NCBI RefSeq assembly: GCF_002266465.3
Contig: NZ_CP029427.2
Span: forward strand, 558,001-622,000
DNA: 64,000 nt
Direction: 5' to 3'
Source of the DNA: Bradyrhizobium symbiodeficiens
GTDB taxonomy: Bacteria; Pseudomonadota; Alphaproteobacteria; Rhizobiales; Xanthobacteraceae
Numbering within the stretch: the stretch's first letter is position 1; each line of letters opens with the position of its first letter. Position numbers and translations under genes: made by a program. Below the pieces are notes generated by a model, which was given only the letters and a program-made list of their open reading frames with translations, searched no databases and was not told the origin of the DNA. Below, piece by piece: positions 24,337 through 33,171 of this stretch.

Positions 24337-25272
24337 TTACCTCGCAACCGCTCGCCGCACCTGCTCGCCGATCTGCGACAGCACCAGCTGAGCCTGCGGC
24401 AGGATCGCGCCCATGGCGTGGAAATTATGAACCATGCCGTCGTGGCAGACGTGCTCGACGGCGACGCCCGCGGCGAGCAGCTTGCGGGCATAGGCATTGC
24501 CTTCATCGCGCATCGGGTCGTACTCGGCCGTGTGGATGATCGCGGTCGGCAGGCCCGTGAGCCGCGTTGCCCGTAAGGGAGAAACGCGGGGGTCGGCGGT
24601 GTCGATGCCGTCGGGCAGATAGTCTGAGAGATCGGCCTCGATCGTGACGCGGTCGATCAGATGGCCCTCGGCAAAGGCCTCGCGCGAGGGCGAGGTTTCC
24701 TCGAAATCCAGCACCGGGCAGATCAGGCATTGCGCGGCGATGGCGAGGCCCGCGGTCTGCGCCGCCTCCTGGCACACGATGGCTGCGAGCGTTGCACCGG
24801 CGGAATCGCCGCCGACCACCAGACGGTCCGCGTCGATGCCGAGCGATGCGGCCTCGCGCGCGACCCATTCGGTGGCGGTGATCGCGTCGTCGATCGCAGC
24901 CGGGAATTTGTGCTCCGGCGCGAGCCGGTAGTCGACCGACACGAGGCGGCAACCGGTGGCATGCGCCAGCGCCGCCGCGATACGATCATGGGTGGCGATA
25001 CCGCCTGCGACCAGCCCGCCGCCATGGAAGAATACGAAGCCGGGCGCTCGCTCATCGGCATTTGCGGGCGTGTAGAGCCGATAAGGCAGTTCGCCGGCGC
25101 GGCCGGGCAGCATGCTGTCGCGCGAGGTCACATCCGGGGCATCTACGCGTGCGAACTGCATCAGCTTCGCCAGCGATTGCCGCCGCGCCTCCACGCTCGG
25201 CCGGCCCCTCGCCTGCGGAGCGGCCGCCGCCATCATGGTCAACAAGCGCTTTGCGAGCGGATCGAGCGACAT
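24337..25272 (-). CDS. alpha/beta hydrolase, hormone-sensitive-lipase (HSL) family esterase
   Basis: The 311-aa cytoplasmic esterase shows the HSL oxyanion motif HGGG (83-86, FFHGGGLVAGG) and the nucleophile elbow GGDSAGA (Ser157). A likely acid lies in TAEYDPMRDEG and the His in CHDGMVHNFH near the C-terminus. These enzymes hydrolyse short-chain esters; the natural substrate is unknown. The ATG is preceded by AAAGGAAG. It is divergent from the BCAT-like aminotransferase gene at 25392 with about 120 bp between them. The catalytic triad is complete. Confidence 0.9.
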   Translation of the reverse strand: MSLDPLAKRLLTMMAAAAPQARGRPSVEARRQSLAKLMQFARVDAPDVTSRDSMLPGRAGELPYRLYTPANADERAPGFVFFHGGGLVAGGIATHDRIAAALAHATGCRLVSVDYRLAPEHKFPAAIDDAITATEWVAREAASLGIDADRLVVGGDSAGATLAAIVCQEAAQTAGLAIAAQCLICPVLDFEETSPSREAFAEGHLIDRVTIEADLSDYLPDGIDTADPRVSPLRATRLTGLPTAIIHTAEYDPMRDEGNAYARKLLAAGVAVEHVCHDGMVHNFHAMGAILPQAQLVLSQIGEQVRRAVAR

Positions 25273-25391
25273 GCTGCTTCCTTTCTCCCCCGGCAGCGAG
25301 GGTAACCCACCCCTTGACCGCAGGGAATCATTTAGATGTTGCGTCCAATAGTGGCGCGATATTGCGGCATCACGCCAAGGGGAGGCCGGTC

Positions 25392-26279
25392 ATGGCCGAA
25401 ATCAGGAAGCCGATCGAATATTCGCCGAGCTGGACCTTCTTCGAGGGCAAATGGCACGACGGCAATGTCCCGATCATGGGTCCGCGCACGCATGCGGCCT
25501 GGCTCGGCTCGGTGGTGTTCGACGGTGCACGCGCGTTCGAGGGTGTCGCGCCAGATCTCGACCGTCACGTTGCCCGCGCCAATCAATCCGCGATCAATTT
25601 CGGCCTGAAGCCGGTAGTCGATACCGGCACCTGGCTGACGCTCGCAACCGAAGGCATCGCGCGCTTTGCGGCCAATGCCGAGCTCTACGTCCGTCCGATG
25701 TACTGGGCGCAGAACGGCTCGGGCGGCGGCGTGCTGTTCGACCCCGAGACCACCAATTGGTGCCTGTGCATCTACGAGGCGCCGATGCCCAAACCTGTCG
25801 GCAACGCGATCACGCTGTCGCCGTTCCGCAGGCCCACGGCCGAATGCGCGCCGGTCGAGGCGAAGGCGGCCTGCCTCTATCCGAACAATTCGCGCGCGCT
25901 TGCGGAGGCCGCGTCCCGCGGCTTCCAGAACGCGCTGATGCTCGACATGCTCGGCAACGTCGCGGAGTTCGGCAATTCCAACGTGTTCATGGCCAAGGAC
26001 GGCGTGGTCTATACGCCGGTGCCGAACGGCACGTTCCTCACCGGCATCACGCGCCAGCGCGTTATCGACCTGCTTCGCGGCGACGGCGTCACCGTGGTCG
26101 AGAAGACGTTGCGCTATGCGGATTTCGTGGCCGCGGACGAGATCTTCTCAACAGGCAATTTTGCGAAAGTCGCGCCAGTGATCCGTATCGACGAGCGCGA
26201 GCTGAAGCCGGGCCCGTTCTACGCCAAAGCGCGCAAGCTCTATTGGGACTTTGCGCATGCGGTGAAGCTGGCGGCTTGA
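25392..26279 (+). CDS. branched-chain amino acid aminotransferase-like class IV enzyme
   Basis: The 295-aa fold-type IV PLP enzyme has the PLP lysine Lys158 in VEAKAACLYPNN and the PLP-ring Glu in AEFGNSNVFM. Its N-terminal segment GAWLGSVVFDGARAFEG-like (residues 36-51) matches the IlvE/D-amino-acid transaminase family. The motif AKAACLYPNN deviates from the AKxGGNYxxS of housekeeping IlvE, so it may act on a different amino or keto acid. GGGAGG lies seven bases before the ATG at 25392; a longer in-frame extension upstream is non-coding. Branched-chain transamination is the family default. Confidence 0.88.
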   Translation: MAEIRKPIEYSPSWTFFEGKWHDGNVPIMGPRTHAAWLGSVVFDGARAFEGVAPDLDRHVARANQSAINFGLKPVVDTGTWLTLATEGIARFAANAELYVRPMYWAQNGSGGGVLFDPETTNWCLCIYEAPMPKPVGNAITLSPFRRPTAECAPVEAKAACLYPNNSRALAEAASRGFQNALMLDMLGNVAEFGNSNVFMAKDGVVYTPVPNGTFLTGITRQRVIDLLRGDGVTVVEKTLRYADFVAADEIFSTGNFAKVAPVIRIDERELKPGPFYAKARKLYWDFAHAVKLAA

Positions 26280-26286
26280 GGGCCAG

Positions 26287-26904
26287 TCAGCTGCTGCGCC
26301 GAAACCGGCTGAACTGAAACGCCTGTGTCGAATTCCACGGCGTATGATGTATCTCGCTTTGCGTCTCGACCAGCTCAAACTCCGGCCCGAGCTCCGCTGC
26401 GAGGCTGGCGCTGTCATGGCGCTGCACCGGCAGGCCGCTGCATTTCTCCGGACCGTCGGGCGCAAACGTCGCGATGATGACGTGGCCACCGGGCGCAACC
26501 GCAGACTGCAGGCGCTCGACATAAGCCGCCCTGTCGCGGAGATCGGTCAGGAAGTGAAACGCCGCGCGATCGTGCCATACATCGTAGATCCTCGCCGGCC
26601 GCCATGTCGTGGCGTCGGCGACGATCCAGTCGATGGTCGAAGCGGCTTGGCCGATACGGCGCTTGGCGGCGTCAAGCGCGTTGGCGGAGAGGTCCAGCAC
26701 GGCGAGATCGCGATATCCGCCCTGCAAGAGAGCGTCGACCAGCCGCGAAGCGCCGCCGCCGATGTCGATGATCGCAGCGCGCTGATCGGGCCTGGCCGCG
26801 CGGATCATTCCGAGCGAAATCGCCGGGCTGTCCTGAAACCAGCTGACTTCCGCCTCGCCCTTGGTGGCGTACACGTTCTCCCAATGGGCGTTTCGGTCGC
26901 ACAT
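26287..26904 (-). CDS. class I SAM-dependent methyltransferase
   Basis: The 205-aa protein has a Rossmann methyltransferase fold with the SAM-binding motif I AAIIDIGGGASRLVDALL and the acidic motif II VLDLSANALDAA. The motif IV region is YDVWHDRAAFHFL. The N-terminus HWENVYATKGEAEVSWFQ is typical of the tellurite-resistance/thiopurine-type small methyltransferases found in many alphaproteobacteria. Substrate is unknown. GGAGG precedes the ATG. It converges with the aminotransferase gene (8-bp gap) and is 41 bp from phaR on the same strand, but a shared function with PHB is not indicated. Confidence 0.87.
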   Translation of the reverse strand: MCDRNAHWENVYATKGEAEVSWFQDSPAISLGMIRAARPDQRAAIIDIGGGASRLVDALLQGGYRDLAVLDLSANALDAAKRRIGQAASTIDWIVADATTWRPARIYDVWHDRAAFHFLTDLRDRAAYVERLQSAVAPGGHVIIATFAPDGPEKCSGLPVQRHDSASLAAELGPEFELVETQSEIHHTPWNSTQAFQFSRFRRSS

Positions 26905-26945
26905 CGCGCGTCCTCCGGCTCAGCTGCCCGGCGGCGAAGGAGGAA

Positions 26946-27542
26946 CTACTCCTCCTTCTTCGACATGCGCTCCAGGCGCTCCTGCATGTCCTTCATCTGC
27001 TGGCGCAGATCGTCGATGTTGCTGTCCTTCGGCGTCTCGACAGTCGCATCGGCCTCCGGCTCGGCGGCGGTCGCCGGGCGGGCCGCATTGGGAACGAACG
27101 GCTTGAACATCGAGAAAGTCTGCTGGAACAGCTCCATGTTCCGTCGGACTTGTTCTTCCAGGGGAGCAAAAGGAGTGCCGGACAGGCTGTTGGCGATCTG
27201 CTTGCGGAACTTCTCTTGCTCCTGGGTCAGGGTCGCGATCGACTGTTCCAGATATTTCGGAACCACCATCTGCATGCTGTCGCCGTAGAAACGGATCAGC
27301 TGGCGCAGGAAGGTGGTCGGGAGCAGGTTCTGGCCGGCCTTGTTCTCCTGCTCGAAGATGATCTGGGCGAGCACGGAGCGGGTGATGTCGTCGCCGGTCT
27401 TGGCGTCATAGACCAGGAAATCTTCGCCGTCCTTGACCATCGAGGCGAGGTCTTCCAGCGTCACATAGGTACTCGTTCCGGTGTTGTAGAGCCGGCGGTT
27501 CGCGTATTTCTTGATGGTCGTGGGTTGGTCTGATTTCGCCAT
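26946..27542 (-). CDS. phaR: polyhydroxyalkanoate synthesis repressor PhaR
   Basis: The 198-aa protein is a PhaR-type regulator. Its N-terminal DNA-binding region carries the highly conserved TIKKYANRRLYNTGTSTYVT (9-28), followed by the PHB accumulation domain (DLASMVKDGEDFLVYDAKTG; the FEQENK region near 85-100). The C-terminus is acidic with a Gln/Met coiled coil. PhaR binds PHB and DNA, repressing granule-protein and biosynthesis genes until polymer forms. It is divergent from phaA across 304 bp that hold no other gene, where its operator is expected; I could not define a clear site there. Confidence 0.95.
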   Translation of the reverse strand: MAKSDQPTTIKKYANRRLYNTGTSTYVTLEDLASMVKDGEDFLVYDAKTGDDITRSVLAQIIFEQENKAGQNLLPTTFLRQLIRFYGDSMQMVVPKYLEQSIATLTQEQEKFRKQIANSLSGTPFAPLEEQVRRNMELFQQTFSMFKPFVPNAARPATAAEPEADATVETPKDSNIDDLRQQMKDMQERLERMSKKEE

Positions 27543-27846
27543 GGGCTCTCACTTGCAAACGCGGAGAACGGGAACCGAGCGGGCTATGCCGCAGGGCGGG
27601 AAGAGTACGCAACGCAACAAAATAAGCATTTTCAAAGGGCTCACGCTACCGTTTTGTGCGGCACGGTTAATCGCACAGCAAAATCCTGCTTGCGAAAGCG
27701 CCAAGAACGCTATTTTGAATGCGCTGCGGCATGAATTCGGTGAAGGTTCGATTGACATGCCTCAACGACGTTAACAGGATGCCATTCGAGACTGGCGAGC
27801 CGTTTCCACAGCCACGCCTGCCCCCTTTCAAACCCAGGAGATGCCC

Positions 27847-29025
27847 ATGTCAGACGATGTCGTCATCGTCAGCGCCGCCCGCACCCCGGTCGGAAGCTTC
27901 AACGGAGCGTTCGCGACCCTTCCCGCCCATGACCTTGGCGCCATCGCCATCAAGGCCGCGCTGGAGCGCGGGGGCATCGAGCCCGGCCGGGTCTCGGAAG
28001 TCATCATGGGTCAGATCCTGACCGCCGCCCAGGGCCAGAACCCGGCCCGTCAGGCTTCGATCGCCGCCGGGATCCCGGTGGAGAGCCCGGCCTGGGGCGT
28101 CAACCAGCTTTGCGGCTCTGGCCTGCGCACGGTTGCGCTCGGTTACCAGGCGCTGCTCAACGGCGATTCCGAGATCGTGGTCGCCGGCGGCCAGGAATCC
28201 ATGAGCATGGCTCCGCACGCCCAATATCTGCGTGGCGGCGTCAAGATGGGCCCGGTCGAGTTCGTCGATACCATGATCAAGGACGGCCTGTGGGATGCCT
28301 TCAACGGCTACCACATGGGCAACACCGCCGAGAACGTCGCACGGCAGTGGCAGATTACCCGCACCCAGCAGGACGAGTTCGCGGTCGCCTCGCAGCAGAA
28401 GGCCGAGGCGGCGCAGAAGGCGGGCAAGTTCAACGACGAGATCGTCCCCGTCACCATCAAGAGCCGCAAGGGCGACATCGTCGTCAGCGCCGACGAATAT
28501 CCGCGTCATGGCGCCACGCTCGATGGCATGGCCAAGCTCAAGCCCGCCTTCGAGAAGGACGGCACGGTCACCGCTGGCTCGGCATCCGGCATCAATGACG
28601 GCGCGGCCGCCGTGGTGCTGATGACCGCCAAGCAGGCCGCCAAGGAAGGCAAGAAGCCGCTCGCGCGGATCGTGTCGTGGGCACAGGCCGGCGTCGATCC
28701 GAAGATCATGGGCTCTGGCCCGATCCCTGCCTCGCGTGCCGCGCTGAAGAAAGCCGGCTGGAATGTCGGCGATCTCGACCTGATCGAAGCCAACGAGGCC
28801 TTCGCGGCGCAGGCCTGCGCCGTCAACAAGGACCTCGGCTGGGACACCTCCAAGGTCAACGTCAACGGCGGCGCGATCGCGATCGGTCATCCCGTCGGCG
28901 CGTCCGGCGCACGCGTGCTGGTGACGCTGCTGCACGAAATGCAGAAGCGTGATTCGAAGAAAGGCCTCGCCACGCTGTGCATCGGCGGCGGCATGGGTAT
29001 CGCGATGTGCATCGCGCGCGACTGA
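27847..29025 (+). CDS. phaA: acetyl-CoA acetyltransferase (beta-ketothiolase)
   Basis: The 392-aa biosynthetic thiolase condenses two acetyl-CoA to acetoacetyl-CoA, the first step of PHB synthesis. It shows nucleophile Cys89 ([10 protein letters not shown]), the His motif [13 protein letters not shown] and the C-terminal general-base Cys in [11 protein letters not shown] chose the ATG at 27847 because GGAG lies six bases upstream; the ATG two codons earlier overlaps that site. The phaB gene follows after 253 bp with a terminator-like hairpin between them, so the two may be separate transcripts with partial read-through. Confidence 0.95.
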   Translation: MSDDVVIVSAARTPVGSFNGAFATLPAHDLGAIAIKAALERGGIEPGRVSEVIMGQILTAAQGQNPARQASIAAGIPVESPAWGVNQLCGSGLRTVALGYQALLNGDSEIVVAGGQESMSMAPHAQYLRGGVKMGPVEFVDTMIKDGLWDAFNGYHMGNTAENVARQWQITRTQQDEFAVASQQKAEAAQKAGKFNDEIVPVTIKSRKGDIVVSADEYPRHGATLDGMAKLKPAFEKDGTVTAGSASGINDGAAAVVLMTAKQAAKEGKKPLARIVSWAQAGVDPKIMGSGPIPASRAALKKAGWNVGDLDLIEANEAFAAQACAVNKDLGWDTSKVNVNGGAIAIGHPVGASGARVLVTLLHEMQKRDSKKGLATLCIGGGMGIAMCIARD

Positions 29026-29158
29026 AGATTGCTGACACGTAGCTGACGCGCAGTTTGCGCGTGCGCTGCACACGTCAGTGAGTGCGTTGCACGCGACTAA
29101 AAAGGCAGCGGTTGCAAATCAAATATTCTTCGCAACCGCGCAGGCCTCGATTAAATAC

Positions 29159-29189
29159 AAACGCCCGGCTCAACGCCGGGCGTTTTGTT
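29159..29189 (+). terminator. Rho-independent terminator after phaA
   Basis: AAACGCCCGGC (29159-29169) and GCCGGGCGTTT (29175-29185) form an 11-bp perfect stem with a 5-base loop, followed by a T-rich run. A second inverted repeat, GCGGTTGC/GCAACCGC, lies just upstream at 29108-29138. Confidence 0.85.
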
Positions 29190-29278
29190 CTTGATGTCCG
29201 TCAAACCAACCGCATAATCCAACGCTAAAAAGCAATCACGTCAGAAACGTCCGAAGAGTCCAAGGGAAGGAATACGAC

Positions 29279-30004
29279 ATGGCACGAGTTGCGTTGGTGA
29301 CGGGTGGTACGCGGGGCATCGGTGCTGCGATCAGCAAGGCACTGAAGGCGGCGGGATACAAGGTTGCGGCGAGCTATGCCGGCAATGATACGGCGGCGGA
29401 GAAGTTCAAGGCCGAGACCGGCATCGCCGTCTACAAATGGGACGTCAGCAGTTTCGATGCCTGCGCCGAGGGCGTGAAGAAGGTCGAGGCCGACCTCGGG
29501 CCGATCGAGGTGCTCGTCAACAATGCGGGCATCACCCGCGACACCGCTTTCCACAAGATGACGCTGGAGCAGTGGAACGCGGTCATCAACACCAATCTCG
29601 GTTCGCTGTTCAACATGACGCGCCAGGTCATCGAGGGCATGCGTTCGCGCAAATTCGGCCGCATCATCTCGATCTCGTCGATCAATGGCCAGAAGGGGCA
29701 GTTCGGTCAGGTCAATTATTCCGCGGCGAAGGCGGGTGACATCGGCTTCACCAAGGCGCTCGCGCTCGAGAACGCCAAGGGCGGCATCACCGTCAACGCG
29801 ATCTGCCCCGGCTACATCAACACCGAAATGGTGCAGGCGGTGCCGAAAGACGTTCTGGAGAAGAACGTGATCCCGCAGATCCCGGTCAACCGGCTCGGCG
29901 AGCCCGAGGAGATCGCCCGCGCGGTGGTGTTCCTCGCAGCCGACGAGGCCGGTTTCATCACGGGCTCGACGATGACCATCAACGGCGGCCAATATCAGGC
30001 CTGA
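29279..30004 (+). CDS. phaB: acetoacetyl-CoA reductase
   Basis: The 241-aa short-chain dehydrogenase reduces acetoacetyl-CoA to (R)-3-hydroxybutyryl-CoA with NADPH, the second PHB step. Visible features are the nucleotide-binding TGGTRGIGAA (8-17), the NNAG motif (81-84) and the catalytic Tyr147 and Lys151 in YSAAKAG. The C-terminus ITGSTMTINGGQYQA is typical of PhaB. GGAAGG precedes the ATG by eight bases. It is flanked on both sides by GCCCGGC-type hairpins. No phaC synthase is in the window. Confidence 0.95.
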   Translation: MARVALVTGGTRGIGAAISKALKAAGYKVAASYAGNDTAAEKFKAETGIAVYKWDVSSFDACAEGVKKVEADLGPIEVLVNNAGITRDTAFHKMTLEQWNAVINTNLGSLFNMTRQVIEGMRSRKFGRIISISSINGQKGQFGQVNYSAAKAGDIGFTKALALENAKGGITVNAICPGYINTEMVQAVPKDVLEKNVIPQIPVNRLGEPEEIARAVVFLAADEAGFITGSTMTINGGQYQA

Positions 30005-30072
30005 TATGGCGCCAGGCCCTCAGGTCAAAAGCCTGTAGCCTCAGGCGCGACAAGGCGATAGTGAAGACGAAA

Positions 30073-30095
30073 ATGCCCGGCCTCGTGCCGGGCAT
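30073..30095 (+). terminator. hairpin after phaB
   Basis: ATGCCCGGC and GCCGGGCAT pair perfectly (9 bp, 5-base loop). The following sequence is T-containing but not a clean U-run. The core matches the terminator after phaA. Confidence 0.6.
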
Positions 30096-30118
30096 CGTTG
30101 TCCTCAGAGCCTTCGTCA

Positions 30119-30988
30119 ATGACCCCGCGCACAGCCACGCTGATCGGATTGACCGCGATCCTGATGTGGTCGCTGCTGTCCGTGATGACGGTGGCGACCG
30201 GAAGGATCCCGGCATTCCAGCTTGCCGCGATGACCTTCGCGATCGGCGGCCTGGTCGGCCTGCTCACCTGGATCGGCCGCGGCGAGGCGGCGAAGAGCCT
30301 GCGTCAGCCGCTGGTCGTCTGGGCGGTCGGCGTGGGCGGCCTGTTCGGCTACCACGCGCTGTATTTTCTCGCGTTGCGCTTTGCACCGCCGGCCGAAGCC
30401 GGCCTGCTGAATTATCTGTGGCCGCTGCTGATCGTGCTGTTCTCGTCCTTCCTGCCGGGCGAGCGGCTCGCCTTGCATCACATCGTCGGCGCGATGCTCG
30501 GCCTCGTCGGCACGGTGCTGCTGTTCGCCGGCAACACCTCCGGCTTCGCGGCGGGGCAGGTGCCGGGATTGGCAGCGGCCTTCATCGCTGCATTCGTCTG
30601 GGCCGCCTATTCGGTGCTGTCGCGCCGGCTCAAAGCCGTTCCGACCGATGCGGTCGCCGGATTCTGCCTGGCCACCGCCGTGCTTGCCGCGCTGATGCAC
30701 GGCCTGCTCGAGACCACCGTCTGGCCGGAGACCACGCTGCAATGGCTCTCTGTGATCGCGCTCGGCATCGGTCCCGTCGGTGCCGCCTTCTATGCCTGGG
30801 ACATCGGCATGAAGCGCGGTGACATCCGCGTGCTCGGCGCCGCCTCCTACGCGACGCCGCTGCTCTCGACCGGCTTCCTCATCGCGGCCGGTTTTGCCAA
30901 GGCCAGCGCCAACATCGCCCTTGCCGCCATCCTGATTGCCGGCGGCGGCCTGATTGCGGCGAAGGACATGGTGCTGCGGAAGCGATGA
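30119..30988 (+). CDS. EamA/DMT-family transporter
   Basis: The 289-aa inner-membrane protein has about ten hydrophobic helices arranged as two EamA repeats. Examples are LIGLTAILMWSLLSVMTVAT near the N-terminus and the second repeat starting GLAAAFIAAFVWAAYSVLSR. Drug/metabolite exporters of this type move amino acids or metabolites; the substrate is unknown. There is no convincing Shine-Dalgarno before the ATG at 30119, and the terminator-like hairpin ends only 23 bases upstream, so the 5' leader would be very short. It resembles YdcZ/RhaT-type exporters common in rhizobia. Confidence 0.85.
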   Translation: MTPRTATLIGLTAILMWSLLSVMTVATGRIPAFQLAAMTFAIGGLVGLLTWIGRGEAAKSLRQPLVVWAVGVGGLFGYHALYFLALRFAPPAEAGLLNYLWPLLIVLFSSFLPGERLALHHIVGAMLGLVGTVLLFAGNTSGFAAGQVPGLAAAFIAAFVWAAYSVLSRRLKAVPTDAVAGFCLATAVLAALMHGLLETTVWPETTLQWLSVIALGIGPVGAAFYAWDIGMKRGDIRVLGAASYATPLLSTGFLIAAGFAKASANIALAAILIAGGGLIAAKDMVLRKR

Positions 30989-31011
30989 TCGTCATTCCGG
31001 GGCGAGTGGAC

Positions 31012-31434
31012 CTACGGCTGCCAGCCCTTCGGTGCGAGCTCGAATTTCGCGAACTCAAAGGCGGGTGCGACGGTGCAGCCGACCAACGTCCAATCGCCGG
31101 TCGTCTCCGCCATCTGCCAAGCGTCCGCCGGCACGATGGCCTGCGGCCGCTCGCCGCCGACGAGGTCGGTACCGAGCCGCACTTCGTGCTGCGAACACCC
31201 TTCATGCGCGATGCGCAGCATCAAGGGGCTGCCGACGTAATAGTGCCATGTCTCGACCGCATCGACGCGATGCCAGTGCGAACACTCGCCGCGCGCCAGC
31301 AGGAAGTAAATGAGGGTCGAGCGCGAACGCCCGTTGGCGTCCGTGGCCTGGTCGCGGAACGTCTCGCGGTAATGGCCGCCTTCGGGATGCGGCCGCAATT
31401 CGAGGCGCGCGATGATCTCGGCTGCGGTCGACAT
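31012..31434 (-). CDS. cupin-like DUF985 family protein
   Basis: The 140-aa protein matches the DUF985/cupin_5 pattern: LELRPHPEGGHYRETFRD at the start, TLIYFLLARGECSHWHRVDA (metal-type His pair HWH), ETWHYYVGSPL, and a C-terminal GCTVAPAFEFAKFELA. It forms a small beta-barrel. The biochemical role of the family is not firmly known; some homologues are sugar-binding or epimerase-like. It lies 37 bp downstream of the glyoxalase II gene on the same strand, so a common transcript is likely, with a possible link to detoxification. Confidence 0.9.
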   Translation of the reverse strand: MSTAAEIIARLELRPHPEGGHYRETFRDQATDANGRSRSTLIYFLLARGECSHWHRVDAVETWHYYVGSPLMLRIAHEGCSQHEVRLGTDLVGGERPQAIVPADAWQMAETTGDWTLVGCTVAPAFEFAKFELAPKGWQP

Positions 31435-31471
31435 CGATCCCCGTCAGGACTTGTTCTTCGCGACTTATGCT

Positions 31472-32239
31472 TCAGGACTTGTTCTTGCGCTCGCGCAATT
31501 CGCCGAACACGGCGGCGGCATCCGCGCCCTTCATGTGTAGCCTGGCTGCGACCTCGGGCGCATCAGCGCGCAGGAACACGTTTGCTCGCTTCTCGTCACC
31601 AAGCAGTGAGGGAATGGTGGGCTTGTTCTCGGCCCGCAACCTCGTCACCTCGGCGGCGCGCGCCTGGAGCGCCGCATTGTCGGGGTCGATGGTGAGCGCG
31701 AACTTGACGTTGGAGGCCGTGTATTCGTGGCCGCAATAGAGGTTGAAGTCGTCGGGCAGGGCACGCAGCTTCAGAAGCGAATCCCACATCATCGGATAGG
31801 TGCCCTCGAACACGCGGCCGCAGCCGATCGAAAACAGCGTGTCGGCAGCGAACACCGTCTTCTCGGTGTCGAACACGTAGGAGACGTGGTCGAGCGTGTG
31901 GCCCGGCGTCTCCAGAACGCGCGCCAGCAAATTGCCGATCTTGACCACGTCGGCATTGGCGACACGCAGATCGACATTGGCGATTTCAGTGGTCTTGTCG
32001 TGCGGCGCGACGACGCGGCAATTGTATTTCCGCTTGAGTTCGGCGACCCCGCCGACATGATCGCCGTGATGATGGGTGATCAGGATATCGGTGAGCTGCC
32101 AGCCCTCGCGCTCCAGCGCCGCCAGGATGGGGCCAGCCTCGGGCGCGTCGATCGACGCCGTCGCCTTGGTTTCCACATCGTGGATCAGATAGCCGAAATT
32201 GTCGTTTAAACAGCTGAAAGTACGAATTTCGGCGGCCAT
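31472..32239 (-). CDS. gloB: hydroxyacylglutathione hydrolase (glyoxalase II)
   Basis: The 255-aa metallo-beta-lactamase-fold enzyme hydrolyses S-lactoylglutathione to lactate and glutathione in methylglyoxal detoxification. The binuclear metal motif THHHGDHVGG is at 55-64. Further ligands are in TPGHTLDHVSY and the Asp in FAADTLFSIGCGR, and the glyoxalase-II-specific C-terminal segment includes YCGHEYTASNVKFA. I start it at the ATG at 32239; an upstream extension of the frame is non-coding and overlaps the divergent methyltransferase promoter. It is divergent from the methyltransferase gene at 32348. Confidence 0.95.
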   Translation of the reverse strand: MAAEIRTFSCLNDNFGYLIHDVETKATASIDAPEAGPILAALEREGWQLTDILITHHHGDHVGGVAELKRKYNCRVVAPHDKTTEIANVDLRVANADVVKIGNLLARVLETPGHTLDHVSYVFDTEKTVFAADTLFSIGCGRVFEGTYPMMWDSLLKLRALPDDFNLYCGHEYTASNVKFALTIDPDNAALQARAAEVTRLRAENKPTIPSLLGDEKRANVFLRADAPEVAARLHMKGADAAAVFGELRERKNKS

Positions 32240-32347
32240 GTCATCTCCATCGGGCTCAGCCCCACCAGACAAATATGGCGTTAACGTTGCGCAGGCAATG
32301 CAATATTCCGCACGCGGCGGCGCTCTCGTGCATGTTACATTGCCGTC

Positions 32348-33094
32348 ATGACCATCGACGTCGTCGACCTCCGCGAGTTCTATTCCCGCCGCCTCGGGAT
32401 CGTGGCGCGGCAAATGATCAATCGCGGCATCAGGGAACGCTGGCCGAGCGCGGAGGGCCAGCGCGTTCTCGGCCTCGGCTATCCCACGCCCTATCTGGGG
32501 TTGTTCCGCGAAGATGCCGAGCGCTGCCTCGCCTTCATGCCGGCGGCCCAGGGTGTCTTGAAATGGCCGACGGGGCGGCCGGCGCTGGCCTCGCTGGTCG
32601 ACGAATTCTCGCTGCCGCTTCCCGACGCCGCGGTCGACCGCATCCTGCTGGTTCATGCGCTGGAGATGTCGGACGATCCGGCCGCGCTGCTGCGCGAGGC
32701 GTGGCGCGTGCTGTCACCATCCGGCCGCGTGATCGCGGTCATCCCGAACCGGCGCGGGGTGTGGACCCGCACGGACAGCACGCCGTTCGGTCACGGCCGA
32801 CCGTATTCGCGCTCGCAGATCACCGACCTTTTGCGCCAGACCTGGTTCACCCCGACCGCTTGGGGCGAGGCGCTTTTCATGCCGCCCTATGCCGGCGGCT
32901 GGGTGCTGAAATCCGCGCAGATGTGGGAGCGCGCCGGTGCGGCGCTGTCGCTGCCCTTCGCCGGCGTGCACATCGTCGAGGCCACCAAGCAGGTCTACCG
33001 CGCCATTCCCGCCAAGCGCGAGCGGGCGCGGTTGATTCCGTCGCTGGCCAAGCCGGTGCTGGTGCCGTCCTCGACGACGGCGACGCGCGGCTGA
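32348..33094 (+). CDS. SAM-dependent methyltransferase
   Basis: The 248-aa cytoplasmic protein has a class I methyltransferase fold. The nucleotide-binding region is RVLGLGYPTPYLGLF, an atypical motif I lacking the usual DxGxGxG. The motif IV/V region is DRILLVHALEMSDDPAALLR, followed by AWRVLSPSGRVIAVIPNR, typical of UbiE/BioC-type enzymes. This group sits next to gloB in many alphaproteobacteria; the substrate is unknown. It is divergent from gloB and followed by a strong hairpin at 33099. Confidence 0.82.
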   Translation: MTIDVVDLREFYSRRLGIVARQMINRGIRERWPSAEGQRVLGLGYPTPYLGLFREDAERCLAFMPAAQGVLKWPTGRPALASLVDEFSLPLPDAAVDRILLVHALEMSDDPAALLREAWRVLSPSGRVIAVIPNRRGVWTRTDSTPFGHGRPYSRSQITDLLRQTWFTPTAWGEALFMPPYAGGWVLKSAQMWERAGAALSLPFAGVHIVEATKQVYRAIPAKRERARLIPSLAKPVLVPSSTTATRG

Positions 33095-33098
33095 AACA

Positions 33099-33125
33099 AA
33101 TCGTCCCGGCGAGGCCGGGACGATT
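33099..33125 (+). terminator. 12-bp perfect hairpin after the methyltransferase gene
   Basis: AATCGTCCCGGC and GCCGGGACGATT pair perfectly around a GAG loop. The arms are self-complementary, so it can work for the plus-strand gene ending at 33094 and, in the other direction, for the DUF4167 gene ending at 33172. Confidence 0.8.
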
Positions 33126-33171
33126 CAGTTCAGGAAATCTGGTTCAGGACGTCTGGCGACGCCTTTGCAGC